From contig NC_060061.1 of the NCBI RefSeq assembly GCF_020283565.1, positions 23,597,362-23,661,361 on the forward strand: a stretch of DNA of 64,000 nt. Reading direction: 5' to 3'. This document shows positions 11,424 to 25,800 of the stretch, piece after piece. Every line of letters begins with the position of its first letter. Position 1 is the first letter of the stretch. A model generated the notes under the pieces. That model had not been told where the DNA came from, did no database searches, and saw only the letters and a list, made by a program, of their open reading frames with translations. A program made the position numbers and the translations under genes. The stretch comes from Trifolium pratense. Lineage: Eukaryota > Streptophyta > Magnoliopsida > Fabales > Fabaceae.

Positions 11424-12116
11424 GAAAAACTCCCAAAAAAATATTGAGACTAAAACAATAAGAATTCTTAGTCATCTCGAGGGGATTGGTCTCTGCAGGG
11501 TTGTGCCGATGATACTTTTAGTTTAAAAAAAAAATTAAATACAAAGTTAAAAAATAAGTGACATTTTTTTAGAAGTTTTTTTTGGAAGATATTTTGTTGT
11601 TGATATAAGGACAAATTAATTTTTTGAGAAATAAATTACCTTTTATTTTACCGGAACAAAAAATTCACTTGTCATCAATATTTTGGTCATTCTTTTGAAA
11701 TAGATTGACCAATACATTATGCAGAATTTATATTTAGTCTCACGGAACTTGTGTTTTACTAATATAATTGAAAAACTCCCGAAAAAATGTTGAGACTAAA
11801 ACAATAAGAATTCTTAGTCATCTCGAGGGGATTGGTCTCTGCAGGGTTATGCGGATGATACTTTTAGTTTTAAAAAAAAGAATTAAATACAAAGTTAAAA
11901 AATAAATGACATTTTTTTAGAAGTTTTGTTTTGGAAGATATTTTGTTGTTGATATAAGGACAAATTAATTTTTTGAGAAATAAATTACCTTTAATTTTAC
12001 CGGAACAAAAAAATTTACTTGTCATCAATACATTGGTCATTCTTTTGAAATAGATTGACCAATACATTATGCAGAATTTATATTTAGTCTCACAGAACTT
12101 GTGTTTTACTAATATA
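11424..12116. repeat. 346-bp tandem duplication
   Basis: The segment starting gaaaaactccc at 11424 recurs from 11770 through about 12116. It includes ctcgaggggattggtctctgcagggtt and ttttaccggaacaaaaa in both copies, and the copies are about 95% alike by eye. No open reading frame of note spans it. Confidence 0.85.
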
Positions 12117-13150
12117 TTATGTTGTCTATTTTTTTTTAATAATTTACAGGTTATATTCATATTAATATGGGAACATAATTTTTTTGGTTATATCTACGGG
12201 TCTTATATTTTTACTCATATATTAATAAAGTTGTATATATTTTTATTAATTTTACGAGTTATACTCATATATTAATATGAGGACATCATCTTTTGTGTGA
12301 ATTCTGAGGGACCTATATTTTTCTTCTTATTAATAAGGTTTCCCGTTCTTTAATAATTTATGTAGCACGTATATTTATACTCATATATTAATACCAGAAC
12401 CTTTTTTGTTTTTAATTTCTACAAGATTTATATTTTTAATCATAATTTATTAAAAAAAATTAATTTTTTATAATTTTACGGGTTATAATAGATCATATAT
12501 TAATACAGGGACCTAATTATTTTGTTGATTTTTACGAGACCTATATTTTTTATTAATATATTAATAAGGTTGTCAATTCTTTCATAATTTCTACATGACA
12601 TATATTTATACTCATATATTAACACAAGGATATAATCTTTTGTCTGATTTCTGCAGCGCTATATGCTTTTACTCTTATTAATAAAGTTTCCAATTTTTTA
12701 CTATTTTTTGTGAGATCTATATTTATACTCATATGTTAATACAATGACCTAATGTTTTGTATAATGTTTGTGGGACCTATGTTTTTTACTCATATTAATA
12801 AGCTTGCATGTTCTTTCATAATATATGCGGAACCTATATTTACACTCATATATTAACATAGAAACTTATTTTTTATGTTGTCTATTTTTTTTTTTTACAA
12901 TTTTACGGGTTATACTCATATTTAATATTTAATACGGTGACCTAATTATTTTGATGATTTTTGTGAGACCTATATTTTCACTAACATATTAATAAGGTTG
13001 CCTATTTTCTAATAATTTTTACGGGACTATATTTATACTCATATATTGAATACACAGACATAAGTTTTTGGTTATTTTTACAAGACGATGCTTTTACTAA
13101 TATATTAATAAGGTAGCCTATTTTTTCATAATTTCTCCATTATCTATATT
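12117..13150. repeat. degenerate tandem array within Helitron-like region
   Basis: Roughly 110-120 bp higher-order period built from alternating phrases such as gacctatatttttactcatatattaataaggttgcc and actcatatattaatacaggga, repeated about nine times with heavy drift. Non-coding. Confidence 0.6.
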
Positions 13151-13344
13151 TATATATTTTTTTTGAACAAAATTCATATTATACTAAAACGGATATCTAA
13201 GGTTTTTTTGTGATGGTTTTACCATTGTTCTTTTTCTATTTTTTTTACCAAATATTATATCCTTTCTTATTTATTTTTTTATCTTTTGAATTACTTTCCA
13301 GTAAATTATTATTTCATGTTAGTGAGTGAGGAGCGGCAACGCCG

Positions 13345-13379
13345 CGACTCCCGTGCGGACGCGCGGGTGTCCAGCTAGT
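13345..13379 (+). mobile_element. Helitron-type 3' terminus (plus strand)
   Basis: Imperfect hairpin actcccgtgcggacgcgcgggtgt followed by ccag and CTAG at 13375-13378, then T. This is the classic plant Helitron 3' end. The body lies to the left, in the AT-rich repeat region. The 5' end is not certain; atttactatataagaaaag near 9810 is a possible start-like sequence. Confidence 0.7.
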
Positions 13380-14604
<1,225 letters not shown>

Positions 14605-15411
14605 GCATATAACATCTTCAAAAATAAGAAAATAGAACAACGAAAAAGTTGAAGATCATCTCCTTGTAGGCACAAAAAAGACCGGCTACTGCGGTAAAAT
14701 AAGAAAAGAAGATTATCTCCTTGTAGGTACAAAAAAGGATAGCATCAAAATACAAAAATATACTATATAATATTAAACTTGAAAAAAAAACATGGAAAGA
14801 AGAAAATAGAACAACGAAAAAGTTGAAGGAAATGAGAGTGAAATCACCTAAAAAAAGAATAGAGATAAAAAATTGCAAAGAGTATAATTTTGAATTGCAA
14901 TATATAGTGTGTGAAATCGGTTGCAAATCACAGCTATTTATATTAGTAGAATGAAGATCGAAATTAGAAATGTCATTTAATAACAATTATCTAATTGACA
15001 AATTATGAGACAAAATGACCTTGTTTTCAAAATATAATAATAATAATGTAATAATAATAATAATAATAATGAATAAAATATCAAATAATCAAATTATTAG
15101 AAGTAAAAATTGATATTGTCATTAAAAAATTGAAATGTATTCAATTGTTTCCTTTTGAATGATTATTTTTGAATTAACATTAAATTTTGATTGAGAATGA
15201 CACCAAAGAAAAGAACATTCCTTATATGAGTACCACACATAATTTCTATTGAAGATCTTCTCAAGAGTTGCCACATAGGAAAAGATGCCTTCACAAGTTG
15301 CCACATAGATTATGATAAATGAGAGGATGTCACATGTGAAAAGTGATCAAGAGAGAGAAACTCCTAAACATATAATATATAGATACCCCCAACCACTCCC
15401 ATGTATTCCCT

Positions 15412-16206
15412 AACGTTAGTTGCTGTTAAAAAAATCACTTATGTGACAAACGGAGGTACATGTGACACTTGATGACATTGCAATTGATGATGATATGTCA
15501 AAAAACTTTGTTGAGTCATGTAAAAGATGACTAAAATCAAAATACTCCAATATTTTCAAATCACCTTCATCTTCTTCCTCTTTCTTCCTTGAAGATTTTT
15601 GTCCTCGTATTTTTATCTTCCTTTTCAATATTCTTTCTTCAACCTAAAATTCCTGGAAACTTCACCCCGAAAACATTTCACATTAATTTGAAAATCAATA
15701 TCTTTCCTGTTAACCTAAAATCCCAATGAAAGATTTGGAGTTTGGATTAGCTTGTTTCCTCTTCCCTGCTACCTAAATCCAAAAAATCTCTTTCATAAAT
15801 TATAAAACTCCATCATCTTCTTTAAACCCCTTTAAGTTTCAATCATTTTAAAAAAAAATGAACAAACAAAAACAATCAACACATAAATTCATTAAACAAA
15901 AAATCCATTATGTAACAGTGTGCTGCTACGTGTACCTCTGTTTGCCACATAAGCAAATTTTTAACAGCAACCGACATTAGTGCAACTTTGTGATTCGATC
16001 AACATGTCATTTGTCCCTTAGTTGCCATGTCACAGTGTGCTGCTACGTGTACCTTTGTTTGCCACATAAGCAATTTTTAACAGCAACCGACATTACGGAC
16101 TAAAACCAAAGATATTTGATCTTTCGGGGACTATTTCCAAACAAAAAAGATACAGGGACGAAACCAAAAAATCGTCAACTTACGGGGACGATTTAGATAT
16201 TTAAGC
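15412..16206. mobile_element. foldback MITE-like element, partly rearranged
   Basis: The left arm (taacgttagttgctgttaaa...) is the inverse of a right-hand unit containing cataagcaa..tttttaacagcaaccgacatta. The right-hand unit itself occurs twice (about 15913-15980 and 16027-16094, period ~114 bp, including gtgtgctgctacgtgtacct). The right end ggggacgatttagatatttaagcc resembles the ...TTAAGCC ends of the MULE-type MITE at 34111. Confidence 0.55.
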
Positions 16207-18045
16207 CTTAAAATTATTTATATTTTAGATTTTTACACAAAATCACTGGAAGAGTTTCAATTTACTAGAGAGAAAATATGAGGGAGTAGTTTTTCGCAAG
16301 TTCAAATTAGAATATTTTCTATAAGTGTTTTGATTTACAAAATTCTACCATAACACTTTTATAAATGTTCTGGTTTATAAAATTCTACTAAAAAATGTAT
16401 ATTACAAATAAAATTTTGGGTTTTGAATCTGCTAAAGAGGGTTTTATGCCAATTTGACTACGTTCAGACCATTCCGCACCATTTTGGGTTTGATATCTGC
16501 TAAGGAGACCCCCTAGGCCGGTTGAGTTGGATGCTATTGTGGAGGAGGAGAAGGCCTTGGCTGATGGCGCTACGACATCTAATTAACTTGTTGTCTACAC
16601 TATGCCGCATTCGTGAGAGGATACAATGACTCATGGTTAATAGGGACATTCCACAAAACTCTCGTCCTTATGGAGTTTTCTAGGATGTCGAGAAAGATAC
16701 CTTGCATTTTTATTTTTTTTTTGAAGGATGGGTGGGGCTACTGAGTAGCATCTTATGTGTAATATTTTGTTGGATAATTATTTTATTTTTATATTTAATT
16801 TTTGTATAATCGACCTGTATCGTTTAATGGATAATTATTACATGGTATATAGAAGTCTATTATTGTATGGTTTAATTTTTGTACGCTGACTGATTTGAAG
16901 CACTAGCTGAACCAAGTCAATTGTCGTCTCCACTGCAGCGATGCAAGAAGGATGATCGATGTCGAGTATCGCCTTTCTGTCGGTCTGCTCAGACGAAACC
17001 GTCTTGTTCACCAACATGAAACTTTAAAATAACGGCGATGTGATTTTCTCTCAATACAGTACGAAGAGACGAATCGAGCTAGATGCTACTTTGGTTAGAT
17101 CCATCCATTAAAGCTATATGTTCAAGCTTGATCCGTCCGGGACCTTCGATGGAATTGTGGCTTGCACGGTTGAACCCGGAGAAGATGAAGTTGAAGCGGT
17201 TAATTTATTTGATCCATAGTCTCGTTCATGCTATATTTACTGTTTTTAGTGTGTCACTGGCATAACCACCTAATGTTGTGTAGAATTTTCAATGAGAATG
17301 ATCTCTATAAATCAATTTATTTACTTTTATTTTTAATAAAAAAATGTAAATAAATAAAATAAAAACTCATCTAAAACAAAGTCATAATTTATCCCGTGTC
17401 TCAATTTGCAACGACATGGCCGTTTTGCCTTCAAGTCAAGTTACAACATTCGCCGCTTTGCCACAAACATCCTCCCTTTCGCCTTGTTGTCTGTCTTTTC
17501 CTTCTATGTACCTCTAAAAACTTTACCTTTACAAGAAACAACCTCTTATCCTCCTCCTTTCTATTATGACGACAAGAAACACATTACTAATGATTCAGTG
17601 AGGGACTTGAAGGGCAAAAGAGAAAAAATAAATAAATAAACAGTGATGTTAGTATATAAGGTGGAGACGTGATTTCCAAATACTAGAGTGACTAGCTTCA
17701 CTCAAAATCAATTTTAGAGATAAAACATGCGATGACGGCGAAAAAAGTCACACATGTTAAAATCTCGATGATGAAGCTTAAACGTGTTTCATCTCATCGA
17801 GTAATCAAACATGTGCTAAATAAGAGAAGTTCAAATATTTTTAAACTAGTCTTAATTTACCCTAGACAAAAATTTCAATGCCCGACTTTCTATATTTTAT
17901 AACATTTTAATAGTGATTATAAATTAATAAAAAATGCTAACTAACAGTACTTTTGAGGAGACATTCTTGCATAGACACAACACATTTAGGCACAAACTTA
18001 CTAGTGAAAGAATTAAAAATAGTAATTATTATCTTAAAAATAGTA
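16207..18045. other. intergenic; no supported gene
   Basis: Somewhat more GC-rich patches at 16500-16700 and 16900-17270 may be eroded coding DNA, but no family is recognisable. A 77-codon open frame at 17406-17639 has no recognisable motif and no convincing context, so it is not called as a gene. Confidence 0.4.
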
Positions 18046-18305
18046 CTCCCTTCGTCTCAAAATAATTGTCGCAATTTGATCGTGTGCACTATTCATATAA
18101 GCTACTTTGACCATATTTTTTTTACTGATGCATAAAGATAACTATTAGCATATGAGATCTTGTTAGATTTGTCTTGATGAATACTATCAAAATATCAAAT
18201 TTCCATAATTTTTAATAATACACAACAAAAAATATCCATGATCAAAATTGTGCATCGACAAGTGTGCAGTGATAAAATATGATAATTATTTTGAGACGGA
18301 AGGAT
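18046..18305. mobile_element. Stowaway-like MITE (TA target site)
   Basis: Terminal inverted repeat ctcccttcgtctcaaaataattgtc on the left and gataattattttgagacggaagga on the right, with TA on each side. This is the Tc1/mariner-derived Stowaway form. Its interior is similar to the MITE at 32854-33410, notably the stretch gatcaaaattgtgcat, so the two are family members. Confidence 0.85.
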
Positions 18306-18737
18306 TAACCTAAACTTAAATTAATTCATCATCGATGAAAGACTCACTAAATCTGTAAATCATGCTAAGATTCCACCCTAGAATTTGGCCCAGTCTACAG
18401 GATTTTGTTGGCCTTCTTATGCTAAAGGCACTGACAGATAAATCTTTAACGGTAGAGTACCATTTACTCCTTGTACGATTCCACCTATCTTTATCATTTT
18501 GTTACTTAAAAACAAACACTCCATGAGCATGATACTTATTTTACAATTTTCAATTTTGTTTAGCAGCTTACAAGTATTATATAATACCACATGGTTAAGT
18601 TTGAGAATATATTAAAAAAAATTGAGGGTAATATAATTCCATTGTATCAAGTTTTGAGTTTGATCTCCAACTTATTATAAAAAAAATAAAAAAATAATAA
18701 AAATTATATATATATATTTGAAAACTTTATCCTACGT

Positions 18738-19240
18738 AATGGCGGCTTGCACACATGTGCAAGATGTGCGACCGCATCGGGCCTCAAAATTTTGAGGTCC
18801 TATAATATTACTTATGTATTATTTATACCTATAAAACATCAGATGTATATTAATAGATTAATTTTTAGGCCCTGAAATAATAGTTATATATTGTTAATGT
18901 TCATAAAATATCATATGAATATCAATATATTAGTTATCTATACTCATAAATATAGTTATAGTCTATTTTAATCTTTGCATAAAATTTAACCTTACATTAG
19001 GAGGTTCCTTTTTGACGTTATATACAAAGATAATTATTTTGTATTTCTTGTTCCATTTGATTTAATTCAATTGGTTTAATATTGATAATTTATATGTTTA
19101 CAAGAATAAGAATGATTTTTTTTTATATTATATGCAATTTAAATTGAAAATTCTTTTAAAAAAAATTTATATTTTTTTTATTAAGGGACCACTTTTATAT
19201 TTTGCACAGAACCTCCTAAAACTCGGAGACGCCCCAGCGT
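18738..19240. mobile_element. possible hAT-related non-autonomous element
   Basis: Begins with a GC-rich segment (gaccgcatcgggcctcaaaattttgaggtcc) and ends with ggagacgcccca, enclosing AT-rich DNA with repeated atatcaatatattag phrases. This layout is common in plant hAT derivatives, but clean inverted repeats and an 8-bp duplication could not be shown. Confidence 0.35.
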
Positions 19241-19891
19241 ACTTATACATTAAATTTGCTTAACCACCATAGTTGATGCTTAGCTTTCAAATTTTCGCTA
19301 GTCATTGACGTTATCTCATATCATGAAACCATTTATCTTTTATGGTTGATTAATTTAACCATAATGTAGCAATTTATCAAATGCCACGTCAAATTCTTAG
19401 TTGGAACTTCATACTGGCTAGAGATCATAACTAACATGTTGCCATGTTGGCAATATTTTTAGGAATGAAAGTGACTATGTGCTAAAAAACAAAGTAACTA
19501 ATCCCCTATAATTTGAAGAAAAATGTAAAATTGAAATCAAATTATGATAACTTATCCCCTATAATTTTTTCATGGTCTATAACTAGACACCTAAAAGTCT
19601 AGACATAGTACTACAAACTGAAACTGAAGAAGTAAATCGAAGAAAAACTGTTTAAAAAGAGCAGTACACCAAAGCATTACAGTGACAGTGTTACACAAAT
19701 CCAACCCAACCCTGTTATTTTAACAAAGTCATTCCACACTGGCTTATATAATAAGTTAAAAAAAGGAAAAAATAAACACTAATGATATTTGTAGTCTAGT
19801 ATAACAACTTCTTGTGGCAATTCAAAGATGTACCACTTTACACGTGGCCAATTGCATCGATCAAAACAACATGATCGAAACCCAACCTCTT

Positions 19892-22210
19892 CTACAACGG
19901 TTCTATTTGAGTAACCACAATGGGGCTCCGAACAACATGTTTACCATCGGTCCACGAAAGTGACCCGAATACTGCTCCAGAAGGATCCATTTTCATATTT
20001 CGGGTATCTGCATTTACCGTCACCACATAACTCCTCTTCTTCACAGTCTCTGAGAACACTAGACGTGAAGGCCTCACCGTCACCGTTACTCCCTTAATCT
20101 GAGACTCAACACTCACATGGTAAACCGAATTCACCACACCAACGTTAGTCACTGTTCTTATAAATGTCTTTGAAGCCAATTTTCTCGAAGCCACCGGAAA
20201 CATAGCCACAAACGACGGGTAATTCAGATTCTCCGGTGAAGCTTTCCTCGCCGGACAATTCTCCGGTGTTCGAGTAATTACCTGAATAACCTTTGGTTCA
20301 TAACCAATAGCGCAGAGAAAATTAACATAATCACTGTTAGTAATATCATAAATCAACCCAGGATCCATTGCATTACCCAAATTAAGATGACCCGACCCGA
20401 AATCATAAGGAGTTGATTTGTTTCCAGTAGCCTCATCCAACATGGGGAGATTTCTATTATCAAGAACACTAGCGGTGGTCATCATGGCGGATCTCACGGC
20501 GGCCGGGCTCCAATCCGGATGAGCAGATTTCAACAACGCCGCCGCGCCACTAACATGAGGTGCAGCCATTGATGTACCAGACAAAATATTGAACTCAGTT
20601 CTACGTGTATCGGAATCTAGACCAGTGGGACCCACTACATCAGACCAAGCCGCGAGAATGTTAACACCCGGAGCAATCAAATCCGGTTTAAGTAACTGTG
20701 GGTTTAAACCGTTCGGTCCTCTAGCCGAAAAAGAAGCGAGAACCGGTGCCGGTTTAATTCCGAGGATAGTTCCTTTGAAATCAATTGTGGCCGTTGGATT
20801 AACAGAAGAAGATATATAAGCTTTGATTATATCTCCTTCGTTTGAACCAACGGCACATGCAGGAAGAAGATGAGCATCACCGACAAGTCCTTCACCGTTT
20901 GAGATTCCGTTAGCGAGAATCATTCCAACGCCACCAGCTTTCTTCACAACAAGACCTTTTGCTACTCTTGGGCTACTTCCTCTATCACACACCACGATTT
21001 TACCTCTTATTTGTTTTGGATCAAGTGAATTTTCCATGCAAAGTGAATCACCAAGAACACCGGATTTTCCAGGGTAAACTAATTGATACATTTTACCTTT
21101 TAATGCTTCACCGGAGTAAAGTGATACGCCGGAGAATTTTCTTCCGTCACCGATGATTACTTGAGCTGGAAAATCCCGATCGATTGTGCCTGCTCCGACT
21201 GTTGTTAACCATGGAGCAAGATTTGTTACTGACATTCCACTTGGTCCGTCGTTCCCGGCGGAGGAAGAAACAAACACGCCTCTTGAAACAGCGCCGTAAG
21301 ATCCGATTGCAATTGGGTCGAGATAGTAAGGTGAAGCTATACCATCTCCGCCGCCGATTGAAATGGAAATGACATCAACACCGTCGGTGACGGCTGTGTC
21401 GAAAGCGGCGAGGATATCGGAGTCGAAGCAACCGGAATTCTTCCAGCAAACTTTGTAAACTGCTAACCGTGCTTTCGGAGCAACGCCTTTAGCAATACCG
21501 GAAGCGTAACCGGACATGTTAGCTTGGAAAGCGTAACGGCCAGCGGCGGTGGAAGCAGTGTGGGTCCCATGACCGTCGGCGTCACGAGGGGATCGGAATT
21601 CAACTGTTTCGTTGATCGGATTCAAAGGACCAGCAGAACCAGCACCAACTTCATGACCCTTGGAGAAGAATCTAGCACCGATCAATTTTCTGTTACAGTT
21701 TCTGGGTGAAAATTTTTCACCAGATTCACAAACCCCTTTCCAACGACGAGGAATAGGACCCAAATTCAAATCGGAGAAGCTTCGTCGCTCAGGCCAAATG
21801 CCGGTATCGAAAACTCCGACAATTACATCGGAGCCGTAATCAGACTCAGACCATAAACCTCGTTGGTTACGAAGTCCAAGAAACTGAGGTGAACGAGTGG
21901 TGTGAAGTTGTCGGCGACGATCCTCGAAAACAGCGAGGATCGAAGGGTGGTTACTTATGGAAGCAGCTTGTTGTTTAGTGACAACTGCAGAGAAGCCATG
22001 GAAAACGGTGTCGTATACATGAAGGATATGGGTTTGTTCTGTGAATTCAGCTGTGTACCAGTGATAATGTGTTGGGAAAATTGAAGGTTTGGAATGAGAA
22101 TCAACTCGGAAGATGAAGGTTTTGGGAATTTCTTCTACATCTGAAGAAAAAACGTGGGTTGAAGAAAGTGAAATGAAAAGGAAGAAGATGGAATTGAGAA
22201 ATTGACCCAT
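19892..22210 (-). CDS. subtilisin-like serine protease, SBT1.6-like
   Basis: Secreted plant subtilase (S8A). The intronless frame is open from a Met at 22279, but the Met at 22210 (MGQFLNSIFFLFISLSS) starts a proper signal peptide, giving 772 residues, usual for the family. In that numbering the I9 prodomain covers about 30-105 and ends before TTRSPQFLG. The catalytic triad is Asp135 (VFDTGIWPE), His214 (DGHGTHTAS) and Ser547 (LSGTSMAAPHVSG), with oxyanion Asn320 (SSAGNDGPSG). A protease-associated domain is inserted between His and Ser (CDRGSSPRVAKGLVV), and a fibronectin-III-like tail ends KHVVRSPIVVTQIEPL. Long stretches closely resemble Arabidopsis SBT1.6 (AT4G34980). Ala follows SM in the Ser motif where Cys is usual in plants. 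It looks fully functional. Confidence 0.96.
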   Translation of the reverse strand: MGQFLNSIFFLFISLSSTHVFSSDVEEIPKTFIFRVDSHSKPSIFPTHYHWYTAEFTEQTHILHVYDTVFHGFSAVVTKQQAASISNHPSILAVFEDRRRQLHTTRSPQFLGLRNQRGLWSESDYGSDVIVGVFDTGIWPERRSFSDLNLGPIPRRWKGVCESGEKFSPRNCNRKLIGARFFSKGHEVGAGSAGPLNPINETVEFRSPRDADGHGTHTASTAAGRYAFQANMSGYASGIAKGVAPKARLAVYKVCWKNSGCFDSDILAAFDTAVTDGVDVISISIGGGDGIASPYYLDPIAIGSYGAVSRGVFVSSSAGNDGPSGMSVTNLAPWLTTVGAGTIDRDFPAQVIIGDGRKFSGVSLYSGEALKGKMYQLVYPGKSGVLGDSLCMENSLDPKQIRGKIVVCDRGSSPRVAKGLVVKKAGGVGMILANGISNGEGLVGDAHLLPACAVGSNEGDIIKAYISSSVNPTATIDFKGTILGIKPAPVLASFSARGPNGLNPQLLKPDLIAPGVNILAAWSDVVGPTGLDSDTRRTEFNILSGTSMAAPHVSGAAALLKSAHPDWSPAAVRSAMMTTASVLDNRNLPMLDEATGNKSTPYDFGSGHLNLGNAMDPGLIYDITNSDYVNFLCAIGYEPKVIQVITRTPENCPARKASPENLNYPSFVAMFPVASRKLASKTFIRTVTNVGVVNSVYHVSVESQIKGVTVTVRPSRLVFSETVKKRSYVVTVNADTRNMKMDPSGAVFGSLSWTDGKHVVRSPIVVTQIEPL

Positions 22211-22883
22211 TTTGGAAACAGTAATGAGTGAGGGAGTGTGTGTGGATGCTGAGTGTGAAGGGAGTGTTATAACATCCACAAAATTGTGCTGTTGAAAAGA
22301 ATATTTTCTTTTTCATCTAAAAGGAAAAAATTCGAAAAATATAATTAAAATACACCGGTACTAGTAGTATAATAATACTCCGGGTGTTATTTATAATATA
22401 ATGTAAGTAATTGATTGTGTTAATTATTTTTAAATTTTCGTATCTAGAGTATGTATCTATGCTGTCGACATTGAAGTCTAATAAGTCAGCCTAATATCCG
22501 GTTGAATAGATTGCAAAACAATTATTTTGCGCCATATCATTTAAAAAGGAAAATTTTGAATTCTTATGGTTGTTAGTATTTGTTTGATTGTTTATAGAAA
22601 AAATCTAGAGAATGTGTGCCAGAAAATCAGAAAATAATTCCACTCAAATTCGTAATGTAAGCTGATAAAAAAAATAAAGGATAAATTATTAATTGAAGCT
22701 TTAAACTATCATTTTATCTTTAATTTTGTTGCGATTGAATTAACAAAATTCATCGATTTAGTATAAAATTCCCTTGGTATAAAATTACACGAATTGGAGA
22801 TAGAATGATAAAATATGTTTTTGAGAACATGTGTTTTTAATTTTGTTTTCTAATTTTTTTTTTTTAATTTTGTCTTCAATTTT

Positions 22884-25800
22884 AAAGTCGACTTTGAAAA
22901 AGCTTATGATTCGGTGAATTGGGGATATTTGGATACGATGGTGAGAAAGATGTCGTTTCCGACGTTGTGGCGCAAGTGGATGTCAAAGTGCGTGTGTACT
23001 GCTACAACATCCGTGTTAGTTAACGGCAGCCCTACTGAAGCGGGGCTCAGACAAGGTGACCCTTTATCTCCCTTCATTTTTCTTCTAGCGGCGGAGGGCT
23101 TGAATGTTATGATGCGTGCTTTGGTCCAGTCTAATATGTTCACGGGATATAGCATTGGCTCAGATAATCCTATAGTTGTTTCACACATTTAATTTGCGGA
23201 TGACACGTTACTGTTGGGTGTCAAGAGTTGGGCCAATGTCCGTGCTCTCCGGGCTGTTCTTGTTTTGTTTGAAAAGGTGTCTGGGTTGAAAGTGAATTTT
23301 CACAAGAGTCTGCTAGTCGGGGTAAACATTGGTGAATCTTGGTTGACGGAGGCAGCCTATGTGTTAGGTTGTATGGTGGGCAAGGTGCCCTTTATGTATC
23401 TGGACTTGCCAATTTGGTGTGATCCTCACCGTTTGTCGTTTTGGGAACCGATGTTAACTCGCATACGAACCAGGTTGTCTTAGTGGAAGAACCGCTTACT
23501 TTCTTTTGGTGGTTGATAGATCTTATTTAAGTCTGTCCTGACTTCTCTACATGTCTACGTCTTTTCCTTCTTCAAAGCTCTGTCAGGTATAATCTCTTCT
23601 CTTTAATCTTTATTGAGTAATTTCTTTTGGGGAGGGAGTGAGGGTGTTTACACTGATTTTTGGTAAACAACCGCTAGTTTAAATTAATTACTTGAGAGAT
23701 CAACTAGTAAATCTCGGAACATATTTGTGTGTTATTTTCTAGAAAAATATGAATGTTCATCATCTTTTACTTGAACATTTATTGTTTGATTTGCATTAAA
23801 TGCATTAAAAACAGACTGATTCGACGAAGTCGAATGATCAAATTAAAATACAAAAAGGATTAAAGTAAATTTGCATAAACTTGTTAAAAGATTTGCAAAT
23901 AAAAGTTAAAGAACCTGAAGATAAATTGCAATTGAATGTAAATAGTGGTTGTAATCCATCTATGTCCGTCCCTTGAACCCGTTTGCCACCGCGGCGTGGG
24001 TGTTGCAAGACTTTCATAAAATAAGATTCAACCCTTTGTTCTTATTACAACCAGATATATATAGACCTTGCAGGAAAAACTACCACTAGATCCTACGGTC
24101 TAAGTTAAAACAGGAAATAACTTCTAATAGTAGCCTTACACTTGGCATAATTACAAGACAAATAAAGATAACTCCCACTTGCATGCTTCTGCCTTGCTTC
24201 ACATTGATAACTTCTATATTTTTCAACTTAAACCAATATATATAAGTCTGTATTAAATTGAGAAAGAGCAAGATAGAATTCGACCTCATGGCAAAATGCT
24301 GCCACGTTCCTCCCAACTTAATAACTTCTATTATATATATATTAACCTTTTTCGACCAAATATATATATATTTGTGGTATTAACAATGGATTAAAGTGAA
24401 ACACAATATACCAATTCGACCACTTTTTTGAATAACATATATGTACTTGGATTAATACTTGATAACATGCATGTATCAATTAACATTTTGGCAATTGGAA
24501 CCTCAAACCAATAATTCGACAAGTACACATATATAAATTAATCTTAGTCGAAATACACATGCCGATCGAAATTAGTTTTTTCCTTCTTTTAAATTCAAAC
24601 ACCAAGACTTTCTCAATACCATAAATCTTATAATTTTGGTGTTAACAGAGGGTCATAGAAAAGTTTCTTGGATTAGTTGGCAGAATGTTTGTTTAGGAAA
24701 GGAGCACGGAGGGTTGGGGGTTAGACGGCTGAGGGAGTTTAATACGACTTTGTTAGGTAAATGGTGTTGGCGAATGCTAGTTGATAAAGGTGGGATGTGG
24801 TATAGGATACTAGCTACTCGATCGATATGGTGAGGTGGTTGGGAGGTTGGCGGTTGGGGGTCGGGGAGGCTCTGCGTGGTGGAGAGAGGTGTCGAGAATT
24901 CGTGATGGGGAGGGTGCAGTTGGCGGGGGGTGGTTTGTGGAGAGTATTGAGCGGCGAGTTGGTAACGGTGCCAACACTTTTTTTTTGACAGATTTGTGGT
25001 TAGGTGGTGTACCCCTGAGTGTGAGGTATAGGCGCCTTTTCGACTTGGCTACTGATAAGTCAATATCGGTGGCGGATATGTGTGGGCTAGGGTGGGAGGA
25101 GGGTGGAGCGGCGTGACACTGGCACCATTAGTTGTGAGTGTGGGAGGAGGAGATGCTAGGGGAGTGCACGAGTCTACTTTATGATATTGTCCTGCAAACT
25201 ACCATTTCAGATTCATGGATTTGGCAGCATGACACTGGTGGTGGTTATTCTATGAGGGGTGTGTATGCGCTACTTACCTCAACAGACGCAGACACTGTGG
25301 CTGGTGCTTTCGAAGTCATTTGGCATAACCAAGTTCCCCTGGAGGTCTTGATTTTGGCTTGGCGGCTTCTTCGTGACAGGCTACCAACCAAAGATAACTT
25401 GGTGGCACGTAACATTATTTCTCATGACGCTCGTTTTTGTGTGACTGGTTGTGGTGCACCGAAAACTGCTAAACACCTGTTTCTCTCCTGCCCGATTTTT
25501 GCTCCCTTGTGGAATATGGTTCGTTCTTGGCTAGGTGTTGTCTCAGCTGACCCAGAGCTGCTACATGATCATTTCATTCAGTTCATATATTGTTCAGGTG
25601 GGTTACGAGCTCGCCGATCTTTTTTACAGCTTGTCTGGATGTGTTGCATTTCAATTATATGACATGAGCGGAATAACAGAGTTTTCAAGGCAACAGGATT
25701 TACAGTTCAACAAATGTTTGATAAAATTAAATTATTTACCTATAAACACCCACATGTGGTGGTTGAGCCCATTTGTTTGTTTGGGTATCGACTAATTCAA

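Noticed and set aside
17406..17639. 77-aa hypothetical protein
   Set aside because: No motif, no promoter context and AT-rich surroundings; indistinguishable from chance.
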